DNA of 5,326 nt, from assembly GCA_028287665.1 (NCBI GenBank), contig JAQBPF010000248.1, positions 1-5,326 on the forward strand, written 5' to 3'. The DNA comes from Deinococcus sp. Lineage in GTDB: Bacteria > Deinococcota > Deinococci > Deinococcales > Deinococcaceae. Positions 1 through 4,818 of the stretch are shown piece after piece (positions within the stretch are counted from its first letter, which is position 1; each line of letters starts with the position of its first letter). The position numbers and the translations under genes are program-made. Under the pieces are notes generated by a model. The model searched no databases. It was not told the origin of the DNA and was given only the letters and a program-made list of their open reading frames with translations.

Positions 1-298
1 CTGCCGGGTCAAACTCTGGCCCGCTGAAGGGAGCCTGAATCTCCAGCGTTTCCTGTACAAACGGCAGGGCGGTACTCGACCCCACCACGCGCCCGCTGTC
101 TTCGCGTGCCAGGGCCACCACCGCTCCCGGCGCGTTCAGATAGGTTCGCAGATAGTTCTGTTCATATTCTGCGTCGCCCTCGTACATGTAGGGGAAGGCC
201 CGGAACACTTCCTGCCGCAGCCGTGCCAGTTCCGGTAGCGCGGCGCGGAGTTCGTCTCCTGTAGCGGGAAGGACTGTGATGGATTGCTTGGAAAGCAC
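1..298 (-). CDS. GNAT-family N-acetyltransferase, N-terminal part (runs off left edge)
   Basis: Leftward reading frame with no stop from about 298 to the edge, giving 99 codons. The protein starts MLSKQSITVLPATGDEL, then has ELARLRQEVFRAFPYMYEGD at about residues 26-45, YLRTYLNAPGAVVALARE, and VVGSSTALPF followed by QAPFSG near the edge. The R-x-x-VF-x-x-(F/W)PY-x-Y-GD block and the VVGxxTALP strand fit a GNAT subfamily I know from bacteria; GNAT enzymes move an acetyl group from acetyl-CoA to an amine. The acetyl-CoA-binding motif A (R/Q-x-x-G-x-G/A) should lie beyond the edge, so activity cannot be judged. GTG at 298 is the only plausible start: no in-frame ATG precedes residue 40 or so. 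It lies 5 nt after the stop of the KSI-related gene, with GGTGGG 12 nt upstream inside that gene, so translational coupling is likely. The substrate is unknown. Confidence 0.8.
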   Translation of the reverse strand, partial: MLSKQSITVLPATGDELRAALPELARLRQEVFRAFPYMYEGDAEYEQNYLRTYLNAPGAVVALAREDSGRVVGSSTALPFVQETLEIQAPFSGPEFDPA

Positions 299-303
299 AG
301 GCG

Positions 304-735
304 TCAGCCGCCCACCTGCCGCGTCCAGTCCGAGAGGTTGTAATAGTTGGTCACGCGGGCAATCCGGGGGACGTTTTCACCGTGACGAATCTCAAAGAAC
401 GCGCCCACAGGCAGCACGTAGCGTTGCCCGGCGGCTTCCGGCAGGCCCGCATCTGTTTTCAGATACTCCCCGTGAATGATGAACTCGGCGGCGGCGCGGG
501 TGCCGTCTGCGCTCGCCATGACCACCAGATCGGCGGCCTGCTCGCGGTAATGGGCGTCCATTCTGGCCAGAAAGGCCCGGAAGCTCTCGCGGCTCAGTTG
601 CGTCTCACCCTCGTTGATGTCGTGGCGCACATCGTCGGTGAGCAGGGTCAACATGCCTTCGGCATCGGCGGCATTGAAAGCGGCGTAATACTGCTGCACC
701 AGACTCAGGGCTGCGTCTTGCGGGCTGGAGGTCAT
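304..735 (-). CDS. Ketosteroid isomerase-related protein (NTF2-like / SnoaL-like fold)
   Basis: A 143-aa protein beginning MTSSPQDAALSLVQQYYAAF and ending RVTNYYNLSDWTRQVGG. It shows the usual small NTF2-fold order: an N-terminal helix with QQYYAAFNAAD (about 14-24), LLTDDVRHDINEG (31-43), a helix RESFRAFLARMDAHYREQ, then strands including AAAEFIIHGEYLKTDAGLPEA, GQRYVLPVGAFFEI and RVTNYYNL. The DINEG, AAEF, LPxGAFFEI and RVTNYYNLxDW blocks match, from memory, the conserved ketosteroid isomerase-related family (TIGR02096). Its members have no proven reaction and steroid isomerisation should not be assumed. The frame stays open to 831, but ATG at 735 is preferred: the family similarity starts there and a -10 element sits 6 nt upstream. 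No ribosome binding site is seen, so the mRNA is probably leaderless. It is the first gene of a pair with the GNAT gene. Confidence 0.88.
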   Translation of the reverse strand: MTSSPQDAALSLVQQYYAAFNAADAEGMLTLLTDDVRHDINEGETQLSRESFRAFLARMDAHYREQAADLVVMASADGTRAAAEFIIHGEYLKTDAGLPEAAGQRYVLPVGAFFEIRHGENVPRIARVTNYYNLSDWTRQVGG

Positions 736-741
736 GCGTCC

Positions 742-747
742 ACAATA
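742..747 (-). promoter_or_regulatory. Candidate -10 element (TATTGT) for a leaderless transcript
   Basis: On the minus strand TATTGT is followed by exactly 6 nt (ggacgc) and then ATG at 735. TANNNT 6-7 nt before ATG is the arrangement described for leaderless genes in Deinococcus, where transcription starts at the A of the start codon. No Shine-Dalgarno sequence lies before this ATG. I see no convincing -35 hexamer 16-18 nt upstream. Confidence 0.5.
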
Positions 748-844
748 AAGCGTGGATGCGTGACAGGCGAATTTTCTCCAGTCGTGAAGGAAGAAGGACT
801 CCTGTACCTGCCCACCGTTCATGTACTTCATGTGTACCTGAGCT

Positions 845-857
845 TAGATCTGATCTA
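845..857. promoter_or_regulatory. 13-bp perfect odd palindrome, possible operator
   Basis: TAGATC-T-GATCTA: two 6-bp arms around a single central base, in the intergenic region between the divergent KSI-related gene (start 735) and the 500-aa gene (start 1019). It lies 110 nt before the first start and 161 nt before the second. Short dyads like this can be repressor or activator sites. No regulator gene is visible in the window, and a 13-bp palindrome could also occur by chance. Confidence 0.3.
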
Positions 858-921
858 GAGGTCATGAGAAAAAGTTCTTAATAGATTTCCCTTGACTTAC
901 TTGTTGACCGCGCCTCTCAGC

Positions 922-948
922 TTGACAGCCTCTTTCTTCTGCTACTTT
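922..948 (+). promoter_or_regulatory. Candidate promoter of the 500-aa gene
   Basis: A perfect -35 hexamer TTGACA (922-927) in an AT-richer stretch of an otherwise GC-rich region. Two -10 choices exist: TACTTT (943-948), which fits TANNNT but with a short 15-bp spacer, and TTTAAG (946-951), which matches TATAAT at 4 of 6 positions with an 18-bp spacer. Either would give a leader of roughly 60 nt, consistent with the clear ribosome binding site of the gene. The -35 assignment is better supported than the -10. Confidence 0.4.
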
Positions 949-955
949 AAGAAGA
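935..955. promoter_or_regulatory. Inverted repeat over the candidate -10, possible operator
   Basis: TCTTCT (935-940) and AGAAGA (950-955) form a perfect 6-bp inverted repeat with a 9-nt spacer that holds the candidate -10 element of the downstream gene. A protein bound here would block RNA polymerase, the usual geometry of a repressor site. It could also fold as a weak RNA hairpin, but the A/T-rich arms make that less likely. Confidence 0.3.
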
Positions 956-1004
956 CATTAATTTGTATGACCGCGTCTCCGCAGCAAGTGGGGCCGCTTG
1001 TAAC

Positions 1005-1010
1005 GGAGGA
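1005..1010 (+). promoter_or_regulatory. Ribosome binding site of the 500-aa gene
   Basis: GGAGGA with 8 nt to ATG at 1019. It decides the start between two nearby in-frame ATGs, at 1019 and 1028; the second would be 17 nt away, too far. Confidence 0.75.
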
Positions 1011-1018
1011 ACCCCCGC

Positions 1019-2521
1019 ATGAAATCAATGCGTTACATCATTACCCGGCCCTGTTTACAAGAAGGCAGCCTCCGGCTTGCCAAGTACATCGAAGGTCATT
1101 TTCCTCAGAGTGGCCCGGCCCAGTTCGTGGATGACCGGGGGCAGGAACATGCTGTGCAGATTGACCGGGAGCGGGGGCGCGTGTGGGGACTCGGCGGCCT
1201 GTACCACGCCCAACATCTGGGCGTCAACGATGTGCTGATGCTGACGGCCCTCGCGCCGTTGCGCTATCAGGTGGAAGCCATCGTCAAGCCACATGCTGTG
1301 CAGCCTCCTCCGCGCACCCTGCCCAAAACCCCCGAGTCGCGCCGGGTGGTCGTGTCTTCCACGCCGCATGTCCGGGAAGTCAGGATGGAACGCATTGACG
1401 CCGCTGCCGAAGCAGAGGCCGCCAAGCTCGAAGGCCAGAAGACAGACAGCCGGTCTGAAAGCGCCGAACGGCCTGCCGAGCGTGCGGAGATCAGGGCTGA
1501 ACCGCGTGAGTCTGCCGCGCCAGTTCAGCTTCCAGCCACCGAGCGCCTGACCGCCCAACTGGTCACGGCGCAGGCCGGACAGACTCCAGTCCATCAGAGT
1601 CAGGCGATTCAGGCCCATCAGGTGCAGATCAATCAGGGCCAGCCCAATCAGGTGCAGGGCAGCGCGTCGGTCAGGATTACCCCCACCCGCAGTGGTCTGA
1701 ATGGAGGTTCTGCACAGCACAGCCCCACCGAGCAGGCCGCCGCTGTTGCCCAGCCCAGAAGCGCAGCCTCTCCGGCGGTCAAAGCGGCGCAGGTTCAGGC
1801 CCCACAGCCTGCCTCAGCCGCCCTCCCGCCTCTGCCCACCACGGCTGAGGGATTGGTCACCGAGTTGGCCCGCCTGACCGGATACCGCCTCGATCATCCG
1901 GGCGGCGGCCTGTTACGCCTCACGGCCGACCTGGGGCCGCAGCACAGCTACACGGTGCTGATCGCGCCCACGCTGGCGGCTATGGCTCAGGCCACCTGGA
2001 AGGAGGCAGCGGGCGTGCCCGACCTGCACCGCGCCCTCCTGACCACCGAGCAGGAGCGCCCCGCCGCAGGGGTTCCCCGCCTGACCGAAGAAGCGTTGGC
2101 CGCCCTGACCGAGCACGCCCGCCTGGCGCCCATCAGCGCCATCGACCTGCGGGGCTACTGGCGTGCGGGCAATCTGGACCTGGAGAGTGCCGCCAGCATT
2201 GCCGAACTGGTCAGCGCCCACCTCGCCCAGCGCGGCGCGTTTACCTTCGTGCTGCTCACGCTGTCTCAGCAGCCCGCGCACAGCATCGTCAGTCTCCACC
2301 GGCTGGCCGAGCGCCTGGGCAGCGGCGTGAACACTGCCGAACTCACCAGCATTCTGGACACCCTCACCCGCGCTCCGTTCCTGGCTCTCACGCCGCTGCC
2401 TGGCGGTCAATACCTGCTGCGTGTGGGCATCGGCGAACTGCTGGGCGACCTGACCGACTACGCCCAGGGTGTGCGCCGCCGCGTGCGGGCTCCTGCACCC
2501 ATCGACATCATTACCGCCTGA
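1019..2521 (+). CDS. Unrecognised 500-aa protein: B3-like N-terminal domain, disordered linker, C-terminal winged-helix-like region
   Basis: I do not recognise this gene; the reading frame is convincing (strong ribosome binding site, 500 codons, codon use like its neighbours). Residues 5-92 form a compact domain: [14 protein letters not shown] (16-29), [16 protein letters not shown], then [11 protein letters not shown] (52-62) and LGVNDVLML (67-75). The order FP...F-DD-G-x-x-x-V...RG-x-x-GL...L-x-VND-x-L resembles B3/EcoRII-N-type DNA-binding pseudobarrels; this is inference from pattern only. Residues about 95-270 are a Pro/Ala/Glu/Gln-rich, probably disordered linker with charged stretches and a Gln-rich repeat. 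Residues 275-500 look folded: [37 protein letters not shown], then [30 protein letters not shown] (422-451) plus a beta wing GGQYLLRVG, suggesting a winged helix. The [14 protein letters not shown] opening recalls degenerate restriction-endonuclease folds but no ExK motif follows. No signal peptide or membrane segment, so it is cytoplasmic. A DNA-related role is plausible but unproven. Confidence 0.85.
   Translation: MKSMRYIITRPCLQEGSLRLAKYIEGHFPQSGPAQFVDDRGQEHAVQIDRERGRVWGLGGLYHAQHLGVNDVLMLTALAPLRYQVEAIVKPHAVQPPPRTLPKTPESRRVVVSSTPHVREVRMERIDAAAEAEAAKLEGQKTDSRSESAERPAERAEIRAEPRESAAPVQLPATERLTAQLVTAQAGQTPVHQSQAIQAHQVQINQGQPNQVQGSASVRITPTRSGLNGGSAQHSPTEQAAAVAQPRSAASPAVKAAQVQAPQPASAALPPLPTTAEGLVTELARLTGYRLDHPGGGLLRLTADLGPQHSYTVLIAPTLAAMAQATWKEAAGVPDLHRALLTTEQERPAAGVPRLTEEALAALTEHARLAPISAIDLRGYWRAGNLDLESAASIAELVSAHLAQRGAFTFVLLTLSQQPAHSIVSLHRLAERLGSGVNTAELTSILDTLTRAPFLALTPLPGGQYLLRVGIGELLGDLTDYAQGVRRRVRAPAPIDIITA
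1592..1660 (+). repeat. In-gene 15-bp tandem repeat encoding (H/N)QxQx pentapeptides
   Basis: Within the linker of the 500-aa protein. Units begin CATCAG or AATCAG and continue with a second CAG: one unit at 1592-1606 (HQSQA), a 9-nt remnant (IQA), then three adjacent units at 1616-1630 (HQVQI), 1631-1645 (NQGQP) and 1646-1660 (NQVQG). The frame is kept throughout because the period is a multiple of three. This looks like slippage-driven growth of a flexible linker; copy number may differ between strains. Confidence 0.7.
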
Positions 2522-2538
2522 GTTTCCACACTGCTAAA

Positions 2539-2582
2539 GAGTCTGCACGCTCTTCCCGTGGGTTGGGAAGGCGTGCAGGCTC
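2539..2582. terminator. Strong hairpin between convergent genes, probable shared terminator
   Basis: Left arm 2539-2557 and right arm 2565-2582 pair over 18 positions around a 7-nt loop (GTGGGTT), with one T bulge and one T-G wobble. It lies 17 nt after the stop of the rightward 500-aa gene and 22 nt after the stop of the leftward exported-protein gene, the position of a bidirectional terminator. There is no T run on the plus side; on the minus side the hairpin is followed by TTTAGC, a weak U tract. Termination is therefore likely in both directions but not textbook rho-independent, especially rightward. Confidence 0.75.
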
Positions 2583-2604
2583 GTGCCGTTGGTCTGGAGC
2601 TGCC

Positions 2605-3312
2605 CTAGCGCAACGTGGCGTAGGCCAGCGTCCACAACGCATCTCTGCGGGTGGGCAGGGTGCAGCTCTGACCGGGCGGGCAACCCTGAAAGGGATTGGG
2701 AACATCCACTGTGCTCGTCACCAGGCTGCCAGTCAGGTTCAGCGTGTTGGCTGCCTTGCTGATCAGGGTCAGTTCGTTCAGCGGTTGCACGGTACTGAGG
2801 GTCAGCGGCACAGTTGGTACGCCGCTCTGGCGCAGGCCGGTGCTGACGTTGATCGGGCCAGCATAGATTTTGGTGCCAGATGTGGTGCGGGCCGTAATTT
2901 CGTTGAGGGCGCTGCGCCAGCCTGCACCATTTGGATTCCCGGTGCCTGCGCCGCCGTAGATGGTCGCGACCCGCGCCGCCGGATTCCAGCCGATGCGCTG
3001 GCCCGCCAGCTGCACCAGAGGGGCCAGAGGGGTCATCAATGCGCCGCTGACACGGCTCAGGGTCAGGGCCTGCCCAGCAGCAGTCAGGGTCATGCCCTGC
3101 GTGGTGCAGGTCAGCGCCAACAGGTCGCAGGCTTCGGCAGGCGGCACCAGCACGCGCCCGTTTTGCAGGGTGGGCAGCGCCGTCAGGGCGTTGACCCAGG
3201 CCAGATTTTCAAATCGGACGACCACGGGAGCGTGATCGAGGGGCAGGGGCGTGGCCTGCGCCGCCCCCACCACAGCGAGGGCAAGAACAGCAAAACAGCG
3301 GCGTGCAGTCAT
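2605..3312 (-). CDS. Exported protein with stalk-like (copper amine oxidase N-terminal type) domain
   Basis: A 235-aa protein. Residues 1-20 form a Sec signal peptide: MTARR, a hydrophobic core FAVLALAVVGA, and an AQA-TP cleavage site after Ala20. The early Cys6 is not a lipobox. Mature residues about 48-119 look like the stalk fold named after the copper amine oxidase N-terminal domain: LQNGRVLVPPAEACDLLAL, then a second half ALMTPLAPLVQLAGQRIGWNPAARVATIYG. In such proteins this domain often anchors or spaces cell-envelope proteins; no copper or oxidase function is implied. The C-terminal half (about 121-235) is not recognised. Four cysteines in the mature protein occur as two close pairs (CX6C at 62-69 and CX5C at 211-217), which could form disulfides outside the membrane. 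ATG at 3312 is chosen over 3360 because GAGGTG lies 5 nt upstream and the signal peptide starts there. It lies 96 nt downstream of the 368-aa gene on the same strand, and may share its transcript. Confidence 0.82.
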   Translation of the reverse strand: MTARRCFAVLALAVVGAAQATPLPLDHAPVVVRFENLAWVNALTALPTLQNGRVLVPPAEACDLLALTCTTQGMTLTAAGQALTLSRVSGALMTPLAPLVQLAGQRIGWNPAARVATIYGGAGTGNPNGAGWRSALNEITARTTSGTKIYAGPINVSTGLRQSGVPTVPLTLSTVQPLNELTLISKAANTLNLTGSLVTSTVDVPNPFQGCPPGQSCTLPTRRDALWTLAYATLR

Positions 3313-3317
3313 GGGAG

Positions 3318-3323
3318 CACCTC
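3318..3323 (-). promoter_or_regulatory. Ribosome binding site of the exported-protein gene
   Basis: GAGGTG on the minus strand, 5 nt before ATG at 3312. It fixes the start so that the signal peptide is N-terminal, and rules out the longer frame opening at 3360. Confidence 0.75.
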
Positions 3324-3408
3324 GGAGAGCAAGAGAGGAAGTCGTTTGGTGGGAGGCCAAATCGGGCCGGAGCAGCGCCTGGTTCAGACCACCCTGTTCA
3401 GCAACACG

Positions 3409-4515
3409 CTATTTCAAGAAAATACTGGCCGTCTCGTTGCCTGCATTCTGAAACTGAATAGACCACTTCGGCCCCTGCCCATCGCTGCGCAGGCTTTCTT
3501 CGGCTCCGGCATCGTCACTGGGAAAGGTGCAGAAGCCGCCGGTCTGCTCTGCCGTCCATGCTCCGGCGTCGCCTTCCGCCGTTCCAATCTGGCTGTCCTG
3601 CCAGCGCACCGCTTTCATAAAACTTCCGGTGCTCAGGTTCTGCTGCCCGTATTTCTGCCCGATGGTGGTCATGCGCTTGAGAATGTTTGCGCCGCCCTCG
3701 GCGCTCCAGCCAAAACGGGCGTCGATGGGCGCACGCAGCGTGAGGGTGGCTGGGGCGCGGTCGACGCTGGTTTCGCCCTGAATGCTCATGCTCAGCACCG
3801 TCAGGTCGGCGTCCTGCGTCACCCAGAAGGTCAGCTGCGCTTCCTGGCCTGCCAACAGCCGCCACGGTGCGCCCCCAGCCTGCTTTTCATCTGACACCGT
3901 GATGGCGCTGGGGCCGCCTGCCTGCTGTACCAGAAAAAACGGAGCCCAGTCGTCCTGCGGCCCGCCCAGATAGCGCCCGTGCTGAAATCCCGCGTCCACC
4001 GCGCCGCCCTTGCCCCCCCAGCCGCCTGCATAAATAAACGCTGTATCGCCGTGTCCAGCCTCTTTTTCCTCTTTCATCTCGCCCTTGACGTCGCTGGGCA
4101 GATACACCGTGCTGTGCTGATAGGCATATCCGGGCTTGGAATAGACGCGGCGGTACGGCCCACTCTTCTCGTCGCGGCAATGCACGGCGACCCCCTGTTT
4201 GCCCTCTGCATCATCCTTGCCGGGTACCAGGGCCCGCACCAACCCGCCCAACAGTCCAGACAATCCGCCGTCGTCTGCGGCCTGCATGGGTTGTCCAGCT
4301 ATCGGCAATCCCTTGACCGGGTGCAGCGGGAAGCGGTGAAAGCGCAGGGCTCCGGCCAGCGCCGCGCTGTTGGCCGTAATCCCCTGCGGTGTCAGAATCG
4401 CCAGATGCCGCGCCTGCAGGGGCGTGAGGTCGTGGGTGAGGCGGTGCAGCAGGGCCGGGTCGGGGCCAAAGGCAGGCGGCTGGGGCGGCGAGAGCAGCGG
4501 CGTCCAGAGGGTCAT
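3409..4515 (-). CDS. Unrecognised 368-aa protein with Gly-rich, probably beta-rich core
   Basis: I do not recognise a family with certainty. The protein starts MTLWTPLLSPPQPPAF. Residues 21-70 look helical and then Pro-rich; 84-99 hold GLSGLLGGLVRALVPG, a small amphipathic stretch. From about 108 onward it looks like a beta-sandwich: YSKPGYAYQHSTVYLP, AFIYAGGWGGKGGAVDAG (159-176), DDWAPFFLVQQAGG (188-201), RLLAGQEAQLTFWVTQ and TLTLRAPIDARFGW. The G-x-VDAGFQHG...DDWAPFF pattern recalls secreted lectin-like proteins such as Bacillus YrpD, a weak resemblance only. The C-terminal part has a run of Trp-containing strands (WQDSQIG, AWTAEQTGGF, WSIQFQN), consistent with beta structure. There is no clear signal peptide, so location is uncertain. 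ATG at 4515 is preferred over GTG at 4521 because TAGGCT lies 6 nt before it, a leaderless signature; no ribosome binding site is seen. It lies upstream of the exported-protein gene on the same strand. Confidence 0.83.
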   Translation of the reverse strand: MTLWTPLLSPPQPPAFGPDPALLHRLTHDLTPLQARHLAILTPQGITANSAALAGALRFHRFPLHPVKGLPIAGQPMQAADDGGLSGLLGGLVRALVPGKDDAEGKQGVAVHCRDEKSGPYRRVYSKPGYAYQHSTVYLPSDVKGEMKEEKEAGHGDTAFIYAGGWGGKGGAVDAGFQHGRYLGGPQDDWAPFFLVQQAGGPSAITVSDEKQAGGAPWRLLAGQEAQLTFWVTQDADLTVLSMSIQGETSVDRAPATLTLRAPIDARFGWSAEGGANILKRMTTIGQKYGQQNLSTGSFMKAVRWQDSQIGTAEGDAGAWTAEQTGGFCTFPSDDAGAEESLRSDGQGPKWSIQFQNAGNETASIFLK

Positions 4516-4521
4516 GGGCAC

Positions 4522-4527
4522 AGCCTA
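4522..4527 (-). promoter_or_regulatory. Candidate -10 element (TAGGCT) for a leaderless transcript
   Basis: On the minus strand TAGGCT is followed by 6 nt (gtgccc) and ATG at 4515, the same geometry as before the KSI-related gene. No Shine-Dalgarno sequence is present and no clear -35 was found. The GTG at 4521 would fall upstream of the predicted transcript start, which argues against it as the start codon. Confidence 0.45.
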
Positions 4528-4770
4528 GAGCATCCATCCGGCGGGCGGGGTCTTGTTGACCAGCCGACCTGCAAGGCGGTCTAAGGGTCCAGGGTCGAAG
4601 GCTCCAAGGAGGATAGGGCAACAGCCGCCTGATTTCTGCGTCTCTCACCCTCTGCACGCCCACGGCAACCCGCACCGCACGCACTGACAACCTGCCCCGG
4701 CCTACACTCGTCGGGTGAGTCCCAGTTTTTTCTGTGTTCCGTCTGCCGATCCCCCTTCAGTCCGGGCCTC
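4528..4770. other. Intergenic region between divergent genes
   Basis: Separates the leftward 368-aa gene from cinA. I see no gene here: the frames that cross it lack a ribosome binding site and continue antisense into neighbouring genes. It contains no tRNA, no long inverted repeat and no CRISPR-like repeat. A run of six T (4715-4721 region) and GC-rich text are the only notable composition features. Confidence 0.5.
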
Positions 4771-4774
4771 GGTA

Positions 4775-4804
4775 CTGGCATCTCGTTTCGTTTTGACCTA
4801 TACT
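4775..4804 (+). promoter_or_regulatory. Candidate cinA promoter with very short leader
   Basis: TATACT at 4799-4804 matches the -10 consensus at 5 of 6 positions. CTGGCA at 4775-4780 matches TTGACA at 4 of 6, with an 18-bp spacer. Transcription would start near 4811, leaving only about 8 nt before ATG at 4819, so the ribosome binding site would sit at the very 5' end of the mRNA. The adjoining TTTTGACCTA (4791-4800) could be half of an operator. Confidence 0.5.
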
Positions 4805-4809
4805 TGCGT

Positions 4810-4816
4810 GAGGTGG
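4810..4816 (+). promoter_or_regulatory. Ribosome binding site of cinA
   Basis: GAGGTGG ends 2 nt before ATG at 4819. It matches the 3' part of the Shine-Dalgarno sequence (GAGGTGAT), whose usual core would sit slightly upstream, so the close spacing is acceptable. It supports ATG 4819 over the in-frame GTG at 4813, which overlaps this site. Confidence 0.55.
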
Positions 4817-4818
4817 TT

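Noticed and set aside
736..831. N-terminal extension of the KSI-related protein starting at ATG 831 or 822
   Set aside because: The extra residues do not look like the family, no ribosome binding site precedes them, and a -10 element overlaps the extension just before ATG 735.
382..858. Plus-strand open frame of 158 codons opposite the KSI-related gene
   Set aside because: The KSI-related protein on the other strand has clear family motifs; this frame is its shadow.
892..1018. Small rightward frame with an ATG at 967 reading MTASPQQVG, similar to the MTSSPQDA start of the KSI-related gene
   Set aside because: No ribosome binding site, and it runs out of frame into the 500-aa gene. The similarity is short and probably chance.
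1055..1720. Minus-strand open frame of 221 codons
   Set aside because: Antisense to the 500-aa gene; no start signals and no recognisable domain.
3344..3360. TTTGG-N7-CCAAA inverted repeat in the gap between the 368-aa and exported-protein genes
   Set aside because: Only 5 bp arms and no T tract; too weak to call a terminator or attenuator.
2563..3894. Long open frame on the plus strand (443 codons)
   Set aside because: It lies antisense to the exported-protein gene and part of the 368-aa gene, begins inside the terminator hairpin, lacks a ribosome binding site, and its translation is low-complexity Arg/Gly/Gln-rich text typical of GC-rich shadow frames.
3979..4584. Plus-strand open frame of 201 codons opposite the 368-aa gene
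   Set aside because: No ribosome binding site, translation rich in Arg/Gln/Gly, and the opposite strand shows more protein-like patterning.
4530..4700. Possible tRNA-like or small-RNA text in the GC-rich intergenic region before cinA
   Set aside because: No cloverleaf arms, no T-loop consensus and no stable hairpin followed by T could be found by eye.
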